DNA from: Olsenella profusa
GTDB lineage: Bacteria; Actinomycetota; Coriobacteriia; Coriobacteriales; Atopobiaceae
DNA: 64,000 bases
Reading direction: 5' to 3'
Assembly (NCBI RefSeq): GCF_016900315.1
Contig: NZ_JACSNQ010000001.1
Coordinates: forward strand, 1 to 64,000
Within the stretch, counting starts at the first letter, position 1. Each line of letters starts with the position of its first letter. The notes beneath the pieces were generated by a model. That model saw nothing but the letters and a program-made list of their open reading frames with translations, was not told the origin of the DNA and did not search any database. Shown in pieces: positions 1 through 8,800 of this stretch. The position numbers and the translations under genes are program-made.

Positions 1-23
1 CCCGCAAACACCCCCCACCCGCA

Positions 24-36
24 GGTTCTTCTCGCC
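24..36 (-). repeat. GGCGAGAAGRAC motif copy
   Basis: Exact reverse-strand copy of GGCGAGAAGAACC in the short intergenic edge upstream of the corA-like gene. It belongs to the dispersed family described in the findings. Confidence 0.8.
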
Positions 37-174
37 TGACCCCCGTCTGCTCCCTGCGACGCCCCCCGTGTAAGGATTTGACAAGTCCGCGAACTTCCCG
101 CCCCGGGACGCGCCCCCCATGCGATAACGTAATGACGCATATGGGACCGCGAGACGCGCAAGGGACGGTGGAAC

Positions 175-1149
175 ATGATCGAGTGCCTGCTGACCGGGAC
201 AAACGGAACCATGGAGAGAGTTGACGCCCCGTGTCCGGGCTGTTGGGTAAACGTCGTGGCCCCCACCGAGGAGGAGCGCTCGCGCCTTGAGACCGAGGTC
301 GGCGTGCTGCCGGAGTTCATGCGCTCGGCGCTCGACGAGGAGGAGACCTCGCGCATCGACTACGACGAGGACGCGCGCCAGACCTTCGTCATCGTGGACT
401 ACCCGATGGTGGACGAGGACGGCGCCACCGTGCGCGGCTCGCTGCCCTTGCAGTACGACACGATGCCGCTCACCATGGTGTTCCTCCCCGAGAAGAGCAT
501 GTTCGTGACCATCTCGATCTTCGAGAACCCCGTGGTCGGCGACTTCGCCGGCGGGCGCGTCCGCAACGTCGACACGCGCTACCGCACGCGCTTCCTGCTC
601 CAGCTCCTTCTGCACATCAGCCAGCTCTACCTCGTCTACCTGCGGCGCATTGACCGCCTCTCGTCGAGCGTGGAGGCAAAGCTGCACGCCTCGGTGCGAA
701 ACGAGGAGCTCATCAAGATGCTCAACTTGGAGAAGTCGCTCGTGTACTTCTCCACCTCGCTCAAGGGCGACGAGGTCACCCTCAACAAGATCGCCCAGGG
801 CCGCATCATCCCGCTCTACGAGGAGGACCAGGACCTGCTCGAGGACGTGCTCGTCGAGATCCACCAGGCCATCGAGATGGCCAACATCTACTCAAACACG
901 CTCTCCGGCACCATGGACGCCTTCGCGAGCATCATCTCCAACAACCTCAACATCGTGATGAAGGTGCTCTCGGTCATCACGATCGTCATGGCCATCCCCA
1001 ACATCGTCTTCGGCTTCTACGGCATGAACGTGGCGCTGCCCCTCGAGGGCGCCCCGCTCTTTGACAACTGGGTGTTCCCGCTGCTTCTGGCCGCGGTTGC
1101 GTGCCTGGTGGCCGCCTGGATCTTCAAGCGCAAGGGCATGTGGCACTAA
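175..1149 (+). CDS. corA: CorA-family magnesium/divalent cation channel
   Basis: Predicted pentameric Mg2+ channel of the cytoplasmic membrane, 324 residues, a normal length for the CorA family. A long soluble N-terminal part with a helical stretch near residues 140-250 is followed by two hydrophobic segments at about 262-281 and 300-317. The family signature Gly-Met-Asn is present as YGMN at residues 282-285, directly after the first segment. The ATG follows an AGGGACGG ribosome site. It stands alone, separated from queA by 99 bp that carry one motif copy. Family assignment is firm. Which metal it carries cannot be read from sequence. Confidence 0.9.
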   Translation: MIECLLTGTNGTMERVDAPCPGCWVNVVAPTEEERSRLETEVGVLPEFMRSALDEEETSRIDYDEDARQTFVIVDYPMVDEDGATVRGSLPLQYDTMPLTMVFLPEKSMFVTISIFENPVVGDFAGGRVRNVDTRYRTRFLLQLLLHISQLYLVYLRRIDRLSSSVEAKLHASVRNEELIKMLNLEKSLVYFSTSLKGDEVTLNKIAQGRIIPLYEEDQDLLEDVLVEIHQAIEMANIYSNTLSGTMDAFASIISNNLNIVMKVLSVITIVMAIPNIVFGFYGMNVALPLEGAPLFDNWVFPLLLAAVACLVAAWIFKRKGMWH

Positions 1150-1153
1150 ATCT

Positions 1154-1166
1154 GGCGAGAAGAACC
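1154..1166 (+). repeat. GGCGAGAAGRAC motif copy
   Basis: Exact GGCGAGAAGAACC four bases after the corA-like stop codon, between corA and queA. Confidence 0.8.
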
Positions 1167-1248
1167 TCGAGATAGTCGGCCTGCCGGGCCGCCCGCCGGC
1201 GGCCTGCCGCGCGCGTGCTATCGTAGTGCGCCGGACAGAGGAGGACCC

Positions 1249-2433
1249 ATGCGTACCGACGACTTTGACTACCCGCTTCCCGACGAGCTCATCGCCCAGG
1301 CTCCGGCCGAGCCGCGCGACTCCTGCCGGCTGCTCGTGCTGCACCGCGAGGACGGCCGCGTGGAGCACCGCCGCTTCACCGACGTCCTCGACTACCTCGA
1401 GCCCGGCGACCTGCTCGTGGCCAACCAGACCCGCGTCATGCCGGCGCGCCTCGTGGGGCGCAAGCGCGGGACCGGCGGTGTGTGCGAGACGCTGTTGCTC
1501 AAGCGGCGCGAGGACGTGGACCCGCTCGGCGGCGTGTGGGAGTGCCTCGTCAACCCGGGCAAGCGCCTGCGCCAGCCGGGCATCGTGATCGAGTACCGCG
1601 CCGGCGGCGCGCACGCGCCGGAGTCGGCGCCGGTGGTGCTGACCGGTGAGATCCTGGACTTCGTCGAGGACAGCAAGGGCGGCCGCCTCGTGCGCTTCTC
1701 GCCGCAGGGCGCGGGTGCCGACGGGCGTCCCCGCACGCTCGACGAGGCCATCCACGCGGCGGGCCACGTGCCCCTGCCGCCATACATCACCTCCTACGAG
1801 GGCGACTCGGAGAAGTACCAGACCGTCTACGCCATGCACGAGGAGCACTCCGCGGCGGCGCCCACGGCCGGGCTCCACTTCACGCCCGAGCTCATCGAGC
1901 GGATTCGCGAGAAGGGCGTGGGCTGGGCGACCGTGGAGCTGGAGGTGGGCATCGACACCTTCCGCCTGGTCACCGAGGACGACCCCACCCAGCACGTCAT
2001 GCACACCGAGCGCTACCACGTGCCGCAGGCGGTCGTCGATGCCGTCCACGCCACCAAGGCGGCCGGGCACCGCGTGATCGCGGTGGGCACCACCTCAGTC
2101 CGCTCGCTGGAGAGCGCGTGGGAGGCCGGCGCCGCGCCGAGCGAGCCGCCCGTGACCGCGCGTCGCTTCGAGGGCGCGCCCGACTCGGCGGCCGTCGCGG
2201 GCTCGGGCGACATCGTGGCGCGCGAGAACGCCACGACCAACCTCTACCTCATGCCGGGCTCTACGTTCCACGTGGTGGACGCGCTGATCACCAACTTCCA
2301 CGTGCCGCGCTCCACGCTCATGATGCTCGTCTCGGCCTTCGCCACGCGCGAGCAGATCATGGCCGCCTACCAGGCGGCAATCGACGAGCGCTACCGCTTC
2401 CTCAGCTTCGGCGACGCGATGCTCATTGAGTAG
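1249..2433 (+). CDS. queA: S-adenosylmethionine:tRNA ribosyltransferase-isomerase
   Basis: QueA transfers and rearranges the ribosyl part of S-adenosylmethionine onto preQ1 in the anticodon of Tyr, His, Asn and Asp tRNAs, giving epoxyqueuosine. The 394-residue protein shows the family's N-terminal DFDYPLPDELIAQ and the conserved VANQTRVMPARL, the HSAAAPTAGLHFT block near residue 200, and TNLYLMPG and NFHVPRSTLMMLVSAF near the end. It is somewhat longer than the usual 340-360 residues, mainly through internal insertions. tgt, the enzyme one step earlier, lies 2 kb downstream, so most of the late queuosine pathway is local. Confidence 0.95.
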   Translation: MRTDDFDYPLPDELIAQAPAEPRDSCRLLVLHREDGRVEHRRFTDVLDYLEPGDLLVANQTRVMPARLVGRKRGTGGVCETLLLKRREDVDPLGGVWECLVNPGKRLRQPGIVIEYRAGGAHAPESAPVVLTGEILDFVEDSKGGRLVRFSPQGAGADGRPRTLDEAIHAAGHVPLPPYITSYEGDSEKYQTVYAMHEEHSAAAPTAGLHFTPELIERIREKGVGWATVELEVGIDTFRLVTEDDPTQHVMHTERYHVPQAVVDAVHATKAAGHRVIAVGTTSVRSLESAWEAGAAPSEPPVTARRFEGAPDSAAVAGSGDIVARENATTNLYLMPGSTFHVVDALITNFHVPRSTLMMLVSAFATREQIMAAYQAAIDERYRFLSFGDAMLIE

Positions 2434-2484
2434 GCCTGCCGCCGCCCGGCGACCGCCGGCCCCGGCGCGCGGGCCCCGCCGCCC

Positions 2485-3774
2485 CTATCGCGTGGCGAGA
2501 ACCACCACGAGCACGACAAGCGCCACCACGACGAGTGCCGCGGCGAGAAGCGCCAGGCGCGCCCCGCGCGTGCTCGTGCGCAGGCTGCGCTCGCCCTCGG
2601 CGAGGTGGTCGACCTCGGCCTGCTGGGCTTCGGCCTCGGAGCGCTGGCGTTCGATGTCGGCGCGCAGCTCGGCGGTCCGCTCGGGCGTGGCGTGGACGTC
2701 CTCGGCCTCGTCGAGCAGCGCCTGTGCGTCGTCGTGGCGCTCGGCGGCATCGTCGTAGGCCGCCTTGGCCTCGTCCGCCCCGCCCTTCAGCCCGTCGATT
2801 TGGTCCTCGAGGTCCTTCTCGGCGGCCTGCGCCTTGGCCAGCAGGTCGTCATACTCCTTCTTGCGCTTCTCGTACTCGTCCCTGGCCTCCTCGGCCTCGC
2901 GCTGGGCCCCCTCGAGGGACTGCTTCTGGGTCCAGAGGTGGGTCTGGGCGGCGTCTACGGTGGCCTGCGCCTCGCGCGTGGTCGCGCCCACGTCGGAGCG
3001 GGCGGCCTCGACCCGGGCGAGCTCGGTGGTCACCTCGTCCTGGAGCTGGCGGATCGCCTTGGCGTCCGAGCGCGCCTCCTGGGCCCGCCGCAGCTCGTCC
3101 TGGACCTTGCGCAGGCGAGCCTGCGAGGAGTCGACGGCGCGGTTTGCCGACCCGATGGCCTGCTCGCGTCGCTCGGTGGCGTCCTTGACCTGCCCCTCGG
3201 CGGTGCGCACCGCGCGCTTCGCCTCGGAGACGCCCCGGTTGGCCTCCTCGGAGCGGCCGCGCGTGGTCTCGGCGATGCGCTTGTAGGGACGCAGCTCCTG
3301 CTCGTGGTCGGCGCGCATCTGGGCGAGACGGGCTTCGAGCTCCCTCGCCTGCGCCTCGAGGCGCTCGACCTCGGCCTGCTGTCGCTCGAGCTCGGCGTTG
3401 GCCTCCTCGACCACGCGGCCCTGCTCGGCCACGATCTCCTCGTAGCCGGCCTCGACCTCCTCGCGTCGGGCGAGCGTCGCCTCGTCGGCCGCGAGCCGCT
3501 CGTGCATCTCGCGCAGGCGGGCGCGGGCGGAGGAGTGGCGGCGGGAGGCGTCGTGGACGTCGCGCACGGCAGAGAGGCCGCTTCTGAGCGTGGACACGGC
3601 GGAGCTGGCGGCCCCGCGGGCTGCGGCGAGCGCGGCCTCGGCGCGCTCGGGCTTCTCAGCCTGCTCGCCCTGGTCGGCCCGCTCGGGCTTCTCAGCCTGT
3701 TCAGACTGCACGGCCTGCTCGGGCTTCTCGTCCTGCCCGTCCCCGTCGACCTGGTGTGTCTGCTCGTCCGCCAT
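2485..3774 (-). CDS. Coiled-coil protein with C-terminal membrane anchor (unknown function)
   Basis: I do not recognise a named family. The 429-residue protein starts with an acidic low-complexity stretch containing the imperfect repeat QAEKPERA three times (residues about 25-45). A very long Ala/Glu/Arg/Gln-rich coiled coil follows, at about 85-400, and one hydrophobic segment sits at the extreme C-terminus (about 405-427) with no cytoplasmic tail. It is therefore a tail-anchored protein with its coiled coil probably in the cytoplasm. It is convergent with queA and 51 bp away. A much smaller protein of the same build (coiled coil plus terminal anchor) lies at 30957-31265. A structural or scaffolding role is only a guess. 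Confidence 0.75.
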   Translation of the reverse strand: MADEQTHQVDGDGQDEKPEQAVQSEQAEKPERADQGEQAEKPERAEAALAAARGAASSAVSTLRSGLSAVRDVHDASRRHSSARARLREMHERLAADEATLARREEVEAGYEEIVAEQGRVVEEANAELERQQAEVERLEAQARELEARLAQMRADHEQELRPYKRIAETTRGRSEEANRGVSEAKRAVRTAEGQVKDATERREQAIGSANRAVDSSQARLRKVQDELRRAQEARSDAKAIRQLQDEVTTELARVEAARSDVGATTREAQATVDAAQTHLWTQKQSLEGAQREAEEARDEYEKRKKEYDDLLAKAQAAEKDLEDQIDGLKGGADEAKAAYDDAAERHDDAQALLDEAEDVHATPERTAELRADIERQRSEAEAQQAEVDHLAEGERSLRTSTRGARLALLAAALVVVALVVLVVVLATR

Positions 3775-3903
3775 CGCGCGCTCCCTTCCGTCTGCGCGCC
3801 GCAGCGGGCCGCGCGCACCTCCCCATTGTGCCGCAAGCTACCGCGCACGGCCCGGAACAAGTCCGCTTATCCCATATCTCTGCACCCTCGCAAGAACATT
3901 GTG

Positions 3904-3931
3904 TTCACAGAACTTCCCTTTTTGCTAGGAT
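3904..3931 (+). promoter_or_regulatory. Likely ptsH promoter
   Basis: A TTCACA -35-like box (3904-3909) is followed after 16 bp by TAGGAT (3926-3931). The stretch is markedly more AT-rich than its surroundings. It lies about 65 bp before the ptsH start codon and opposite the start of the coiled-coil gene. Confidence 0.45.
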
Positions 3932-3995
3932 AGGTACGTCTTGGGGGGAACCCGTGTGTCCCCACTGTTGGGAATTCGGAAAGGAAGTTCGTAAC

Positions 3996-4268
3996 ATGGT
4001 TTCTAAGCAGACGAGCATCATCAACGCCACCGGCCTTCACGCCCGTCCCGCGTCCGTCTTCGTGACCGAGGCCAAGAAGTATCAGTGCAACGTCACCATC
4101 AAGAACGTTGACAAGGACTCCGCTCCCGTCAACGCCAAGTCCATCATGATGATCCTGGCCGCCGGCCTCGGCACCGGCACCAAGGTCGAGGTTGCCTGCG
4201 ACGGCGCTGACGAGCAGGAGGCCCTTGACGCCCTCATCGCCCTCATCGACTCCGGCTTCGGCGAGTAG
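3996..4268 (+). CDS. ptsH: Phosphocarrier protein HPr of the PTS
   Basis: HPr accepts phosphate from enzyme I (ptsI at 59370-61073) on His15 and hands it to sugar-specific EIIA proteins. The 90-residue length is typical. GLHARPAS carries His15 and Arg17, and AKSIM contains a serine (residue 49) at the place of the regulatory serine phosphorylated by HPr kinase in many Gram-positive bacteria. The ATG follows AAAGGAAG. An in-frame upstream extension exists but lacks homology. It is monocistronic, with its own promoter and a strong terminator. Confidence 0.95.
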   Translation: MVSKQTSIINATGLHARPASVFVTEAKKYQCNVTIKNVDKDSAPVNAKSIMMILAAGLGTGTKVEVACDGADEQEALDALIALIDSGFGE

Positions 4269-4307
4269 TCAAGAGCGGCACCAGAATCTCGGTTCTTACC
4301 GAATTGG

Positions 4308-4336
4308 CCCGGCGCCCGCGCGACGCCGGGCTTTTT
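4308..4336 (+). terminator. Intrinsic terminator of ptsH
   Basis: Stem CCCGGCG (4308-4314) with CGCCGGG (4324-4330), followed by CTTTTT. Confidence 0.85.
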
Positions 4337-4371
4337 GTGTACGATGGGCCATGCGCCAGCCACGTACGTGA

Positions 4372-4459
4372 GAGGCTGGCGAGAAGACCCGCCGCGAGTT
4401 CTGCAGGCGCGCTCTGTGCGCCGAAGCTGTCCGAGCGCCGGGTTCTTCTCGCCAGCCTC
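4372..4459. repeat. Inverted pair of motif copies upstream of tgt
   Basis: The left arm (4372-4390) contains GGCGAGAAGACC. The right arm (4440-4459) contains GGTTCTTCTCGCC. With their flanks GAGGCTGG and CCAGCCTC they are complementary over 16 bp plus 3 bp around a single bulge, enclosing about 50 nt. No T-run follows, so it is not a classical terminator. Confidence 0.7.
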
Positions 4460-4482
4460 CGCCCGTCAGGGAGAGGTCTTTC

Positions 4483-5622
4483 TTGGACACCAGCCTTTTC
4501 ACCTATGACATCCTTGCCGAGGACCCCGGCACCCACGCGCGCACTGGCGTCCTCCACACGCCCCACGGCGACGTCCCCACGCCGATCTTCATGCCGGTGG
4601 GCACCAAGGCCACGGTCAAGGGGCTCATGCCCTCCACGCTGGAGCAGCTCGGCACCAAGATCCTGCTGGCCAACACCTACCACCTCTCCATGCGCCCCGG
4701 GGCCGACCTCGTGGCCGAGATGGGCGGCCTCCACGACTTCATGGCCTGGCACGGCCCCATTCTCACGGACTCGGGCGGCTTCCAGGTCTTCTCGCACGAG
4801 GAGTTCTGCCGGCTCTCGGCGGACGGCGTGCGGTTCCGCGCGGTCGACTACGACGGCAAGTGGGTCTCCTGGACGCCCGAGGAGAACATGGCCATAGCCC
4901 AGAAGCTCGGCGCCGACATCGTGATGCAGCTCGACCAGTGCGTGGGCTACCCGGCGCCGCGCTCCAAGGTGGAGCGCTCCGTGGAGCTCTCGAGCCGCTG
5001 GGCCGAGCGCTGCTACGCCGCGCACACCCGCCCGGACCAGGCGCTCTTTGGCATCGTCCAGGGCGGGATGCACCTGGACCTGCGCCTGAGGAGCCTGAGC
5101 CACCTGACCCAGATCGGCGACTTCCCGGGCTTCGGCATCGGTGGCTATTCGGTGGGGGAGGACCACGACACCATGTTCGAGACGCTCGCTCCGCTGGTGA
5201 GCGAGCACATGCCACGCAGCAAGCCCCGCTACCTCATGGGCGTGGGCAACCCCACCACGCTCGTGCGCGCCGTGGCCTGCGGCGTAGACATGTTCGACTG
5301 CGTCCTGCCCACGCGCACGGCCCGCACCGGCTCGGCCTTCTCGAGCGAGGGGCGCCTCAACTTCCGCCACGCCCGCTTCGCGCACGACCACGGCCCGCTG
5401 GACCCGGCGTGCTCCTGCCCCACCTGCACCGGAGGCTTCTCGCGCGCCTACCTCCACCACCTGGTCCGCCAGCACGAGATGCTCGGCTCGATCCTCATCT
5501 CGCAGCACAACATCTTCTACCTGCTCGACCTCATGCGCCGCGTGCGCGAGTCCGTGGCGGCGGGCACCTACGCCGCCTTCGTCGAGGACTGGATGGCCTC
5601 CCCGGCGGCGCAGGACTGGTAG
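4483..5622 (+). CDS. tgt: tRNA-guanine transglycosylase
   Basis: Exchanges the guanine at position 34 of GUN anticodon tRNAs for preQ1, the entry to queuosine on tRNA. The 379 residues show PIFMPVGTKATVKG, the substrate-site aspartate in LTDSGGFQVFS, GIVQGG, GIGGYSVGE, the nucleophile region VDMFDCVLPTRTAR and a zinc site CSCPTC with a downstream His. The start is a TTG at 4483 preceded by GGGAGAGG, and I see no better ATG. It lies in the same direction as queA. The genes that make preQ1 are not in the window, so preQ1 may be salvaged or made elsewhere. Confidence 0.95.
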   Translation: MDTSLFTYDILAEDPGTHARTGVLHTPHGDVPTPIFMPVGTKATVKGLMPSTLEQLGTKILLANTYHLSMRPGADLVAEMGGLHDFMAWHGPILTDSGGFQVFSHEEFCRLSADGVRFRAVDYDGKWVSWTPEENMAIAQKLGADIVMQLDQCVGYPAPRSKVERSVELSSRWAERCYAAHTRPDQALFGIVQGGMHLDLRLRSLSHLTQIGDFPGFGIGGYSVGEDHDTMFETLAPLVSEHMPRSKPRYLMGVGNPTTLVRAVACGVDMFDCVLPTRTARTGSAFSSEGRLNFRHARFAHDHGPLDPACSCPTCTGGFSRAYLHHLVRQHEMLGSILISQHNIFYLLDLMRRVRESVAAGTYAAFVEDWMASPAAQDW

Positions 5623-5715
5623 GCGCGGGCGACGGAGGGGCCGCGGCGGGCTGGTATCGCCTGGCCCCAGGGTGCGTGCCCGGACGTCCCGGCGCGGGCC
5701 GCGTCCGGCCGGCGT

Positions 5716-5723
5716 GCTACAAT
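5716..5723 (+). promoter_or_regulatory. Possible extended -10 promoter for the recJ-relA cluster
   Basis: TGCTACAAT gives a TACAAT -10 box (5718-5723) with the extended TGn element. No good -35 box is visible. Similar TGCTA-type boxes precede other genes here, for example at 32798-32805. Confidence 0.4.
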
Positions 5724-5776
5724 CACGTCGATCAACAGCCGGCGCGCCGCGCCACCCCGCAGGAGACCTGAGCGAC

Positions 5777-5893
5777 ATGACAGACGAGAAGAACCTGGCC
5801 CCGGCCGTCCGCGCCGGGCGTCCCGCCCTATCCGTGCACCCCGCCTCCGGCAGCCGCCCCGCGCTGCTCGCCCTCCTCGCGAGGGAGCTCTGA
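5777..5893 (+). CDS. 38-residue ORF translationally coupled to recJ
   Basis: A small ORF, possibly a leader, with a fair ribosome site (AGGAG about 12 bases upstream). It begins MTDEKNLAPAV and ends LLALLAREL. Its TGA overlaps the recJ ATG as TGATG, so ribosomes finishing it could start recJ directly. The EKNL part is encoded by a one-mismatch copy of the window-wide motif (GACGAGAAGAACC, 5783-5795). I know no homologue. It may exist only to set recJ translation. Confidence 0.45.
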   Translation: MTDEKNLAPAVRAGRPALSVHPASGSRPALLALLAREL

Positions 5894-8800
5894 TGGCCGG
5901 CCTCAGGGAGAGCCGGCGCTGGTCGGTCCTGCCGGCCAGCCCCGCCGCCGAGCGCGCGCTCGCGGACGCGCTCGGGGTGCCGCCGCTCGTGGCGCGCGTG
6001 CTCGTCGCCCGCGGCCACGCCGACCCTGACGACGCCCGCGCGTTTCTCGCCCCCTCGCTCGAGCGCGACTGGGCGGACCCGCTCTGCATCCCCGGCATGG
6101 CGGAGGCCGTGGCGCGCGTTGAGGCCGCGCTGGACGCGCACGAGACCATCGCCGTCTTCGGGGACTTCGACGTCGACGGCATGACCTCGACCTGCCTGCT
6201 CACGCTTGCACTGCGCCGCCTCGGCGCCACCGTGCACCCCTTCATCCCGCGCCGCTTCGGCGAGGGCTACGGCCTCTCGCGCGAGGCGCTCGACCGCGTG
6301 CGCGCCGCGTGCGCGCCCGACCTCGTGGTCACCGTCGACAACGGTATCGCCGCCGCCCACGAGGTCTCCTGGCTCGTGGGCCAGGGCGTCGACGTGGTGG
6401 TGACCGACCACCACGAGCCGGCCGACCTCGTGCCCGCCGGCGTCCCCGTGACTGACCCCAAGCTCTCGGCGGACTGCCCCTCGCGCGAGCTCGCCGGGGC
6501 CGGCGTGGCCCTGAAGCTCGTCTGCGAGCTGGGGCGCCGTCGCGGGGCCCCGGACCTCTGGCGCGACTACGTCGACGTCGCGGCCCTCGGGACCCTTTCC
6601 GACATGATGCTGCTCGAGGGCGAGAACCGCGCCCTCGTGGCGGAGGGCGTAGCCCGCATGCGCGTCCGCACGCGCCCGGGCCTCGTGGCGCTCGCCGCCA
6701 CGGCGGGGGTCGACCTCGCCGCCGTGACCCCCGACGGCCTGCCCTTCTCGCTCATCCCGCGCCTCAACGCCGCCGGCCGAATGGGCTCCACCGACGTGGC
6801 CCTCAAGCTGCTGCTCACCGACGACCCGGCGGAGGCCGCCGAGCTCGCCGGGCAGCTCGAGGCCGTCAACGCCGAGCGCCGCGAGACCGAGGCCGCGCTC
6901 GCCGAGGCCGCCCTCGAGCAGGCCGAGCGCACCTACGACGGCGGCCGCGCGGTGGTGGTGGCCGGCGAGGGCTGGCACGAGGGCGTCAAGGGCATCGTGG
7001 CCTCGCGCCTCGTCAACCGCTACCACGTGCCGGCCATCGTGTTCAGTGTGAAGGACGGCGTCGCGCGCGGGTCGGGCCGCTCGGTGGGCTCGGTGGACCT
7101 CTTCCACGCCGTCGAGCAGTGCTCGGACGTGCTCCTGCGCTTTGGCGGGCACGCGGGCGCGGTGGGCGTGACCTGTGAGGCCGACCGCGTGGACGAGTTC
7201 CGCGCGCGCCTGGCCGCGGCCCTGGCTGAGCTGCCCGCCGAGCAGTTCGAGGACACCGGGGAGGTGGCTGCCGTGGTCAGGCTCGGCGAGCTCACCGTTG
7301 ACTCCATCGAGGCCCTGGAGCGCCTCCAGCCCTTCGGCCAGGGCAACAAGCGACCGCTGCTGGCCGTCACCGGCGTGACCATGCGCAACCGCGCGCTCGT
7401 GGGCGCCGATGCCTCCCACATGCGCTTCGTTGCCACCGACGGCGCCAGCTCGGTGCCTGCCATCATGTTCCGCGCGCCCGAGCCCGAGCGCGCCGTGGCC
7501 TGGGACGGCGCCGTGGACGTGGTCTTCGAGGCCATCAACGAGACCTGGCAGGGCCGCACCAAGCCCAAGCTGATGGTCAAGGACGTCATCCTGCGCGACG
7601 CCGCGCCAGCGGGCCCCGACTGCCTGGCGGACGAGCTCATGGCGGCTGCGGACAAGGCCGACGCCGCGTCCGCGGACGGGGAGGGCGCCTTGCGTCCCGG
7701 CGCGCCCGCAGGAGAGAAGAACCCGGCGGCCGCGGTGCCCACACCCACCGCCGCCGCGCCCGCCGACGCCGCCCGCTCCCGCCGTGCCGGGCTCGCGGCG
7801 CTTCCCGCCGACGAGCTCACCGACGCCCTGCGCCGCCAGATGATCGGCGAGCATGCCCTGCTCCCCGCCCAGGCCGCGGCTCTCGAGCGGCTGGCCGCCG
7901 GGCGCTCCTGCCTGGCTGTCATGGCCACCGGCCGCGGCAAGTCCCTCGTCTTCCACCTGCACGCCGCCCGCGAGGCCATCGCGCGCGGCCGCGCGAGCGT
8001 CTTCGTCTACCCGCTCCGCGCCCTCGTGGCCGACCAGGCCTTCCACCTGCGCGAGGCCCTCGCGCCCCTCGGCGTCGTCGTGGAGGTCCTGACCGGCGAG
8101 ACCCCCGGCCCCGAGCGCGCCCGCATCTTCTCGGCGCTCGCATCGGGCGCGGCGGACGTGGTGCTGACCACGCCCGAGTTTCTCGCCATCCACCGGGCGC
8201 GCTTCGCCGAGTCCGGCCGCGTCGGCTTCCTCGTGATCGACGAGGCCCACCACGCGGGGGAGGCCGGGCCCGGCTCGCGCTCGGCCTACCTCGAACTGCC
8301 GGCCGTGCTCGCCGACCTCGGGCATCCCGTCGCGCTCGCCGTGACCGCCACCGCAGACCCCGAGTCGGCCCGCAACATCTGCCGCCTTCTGGGAGTTGCG
8401 GCCGAGGACGTGATCTGCGACGACTCCCGGCGCGACAACCTCCTGCTTGACGACGAGCGCAACCTGCGCGACCGCGAAGCCGCCCTCGTCTCCATCGTCG
8501 CGCGCGGCGAGAAGTGCGTGGTCTACGTGAGCTCGCGCGACCAGGCCGTCACCCTCGTGCGGATGCTGCGCCACCGCGTGCCCGAGCTCGCCGCGCGCAC
8601 GGCCTTCTACCACGCCGGCCTCACCCGCGCGGTGCGTGGCCGGGTGGAGCGTGCCTTCCGCTCCGACGAGCTCACCTGCATCGTCTCCACGAGCGCCTTC
8701 GGCGAGGGCGTGAACCTCCCTGGCATCCGCCACGTGGTGCTCTACGGCCTTCCGCTCGACCAGGTGGAGTTCAACCAGATGAGCGGTCGGGCCGGCCGCG

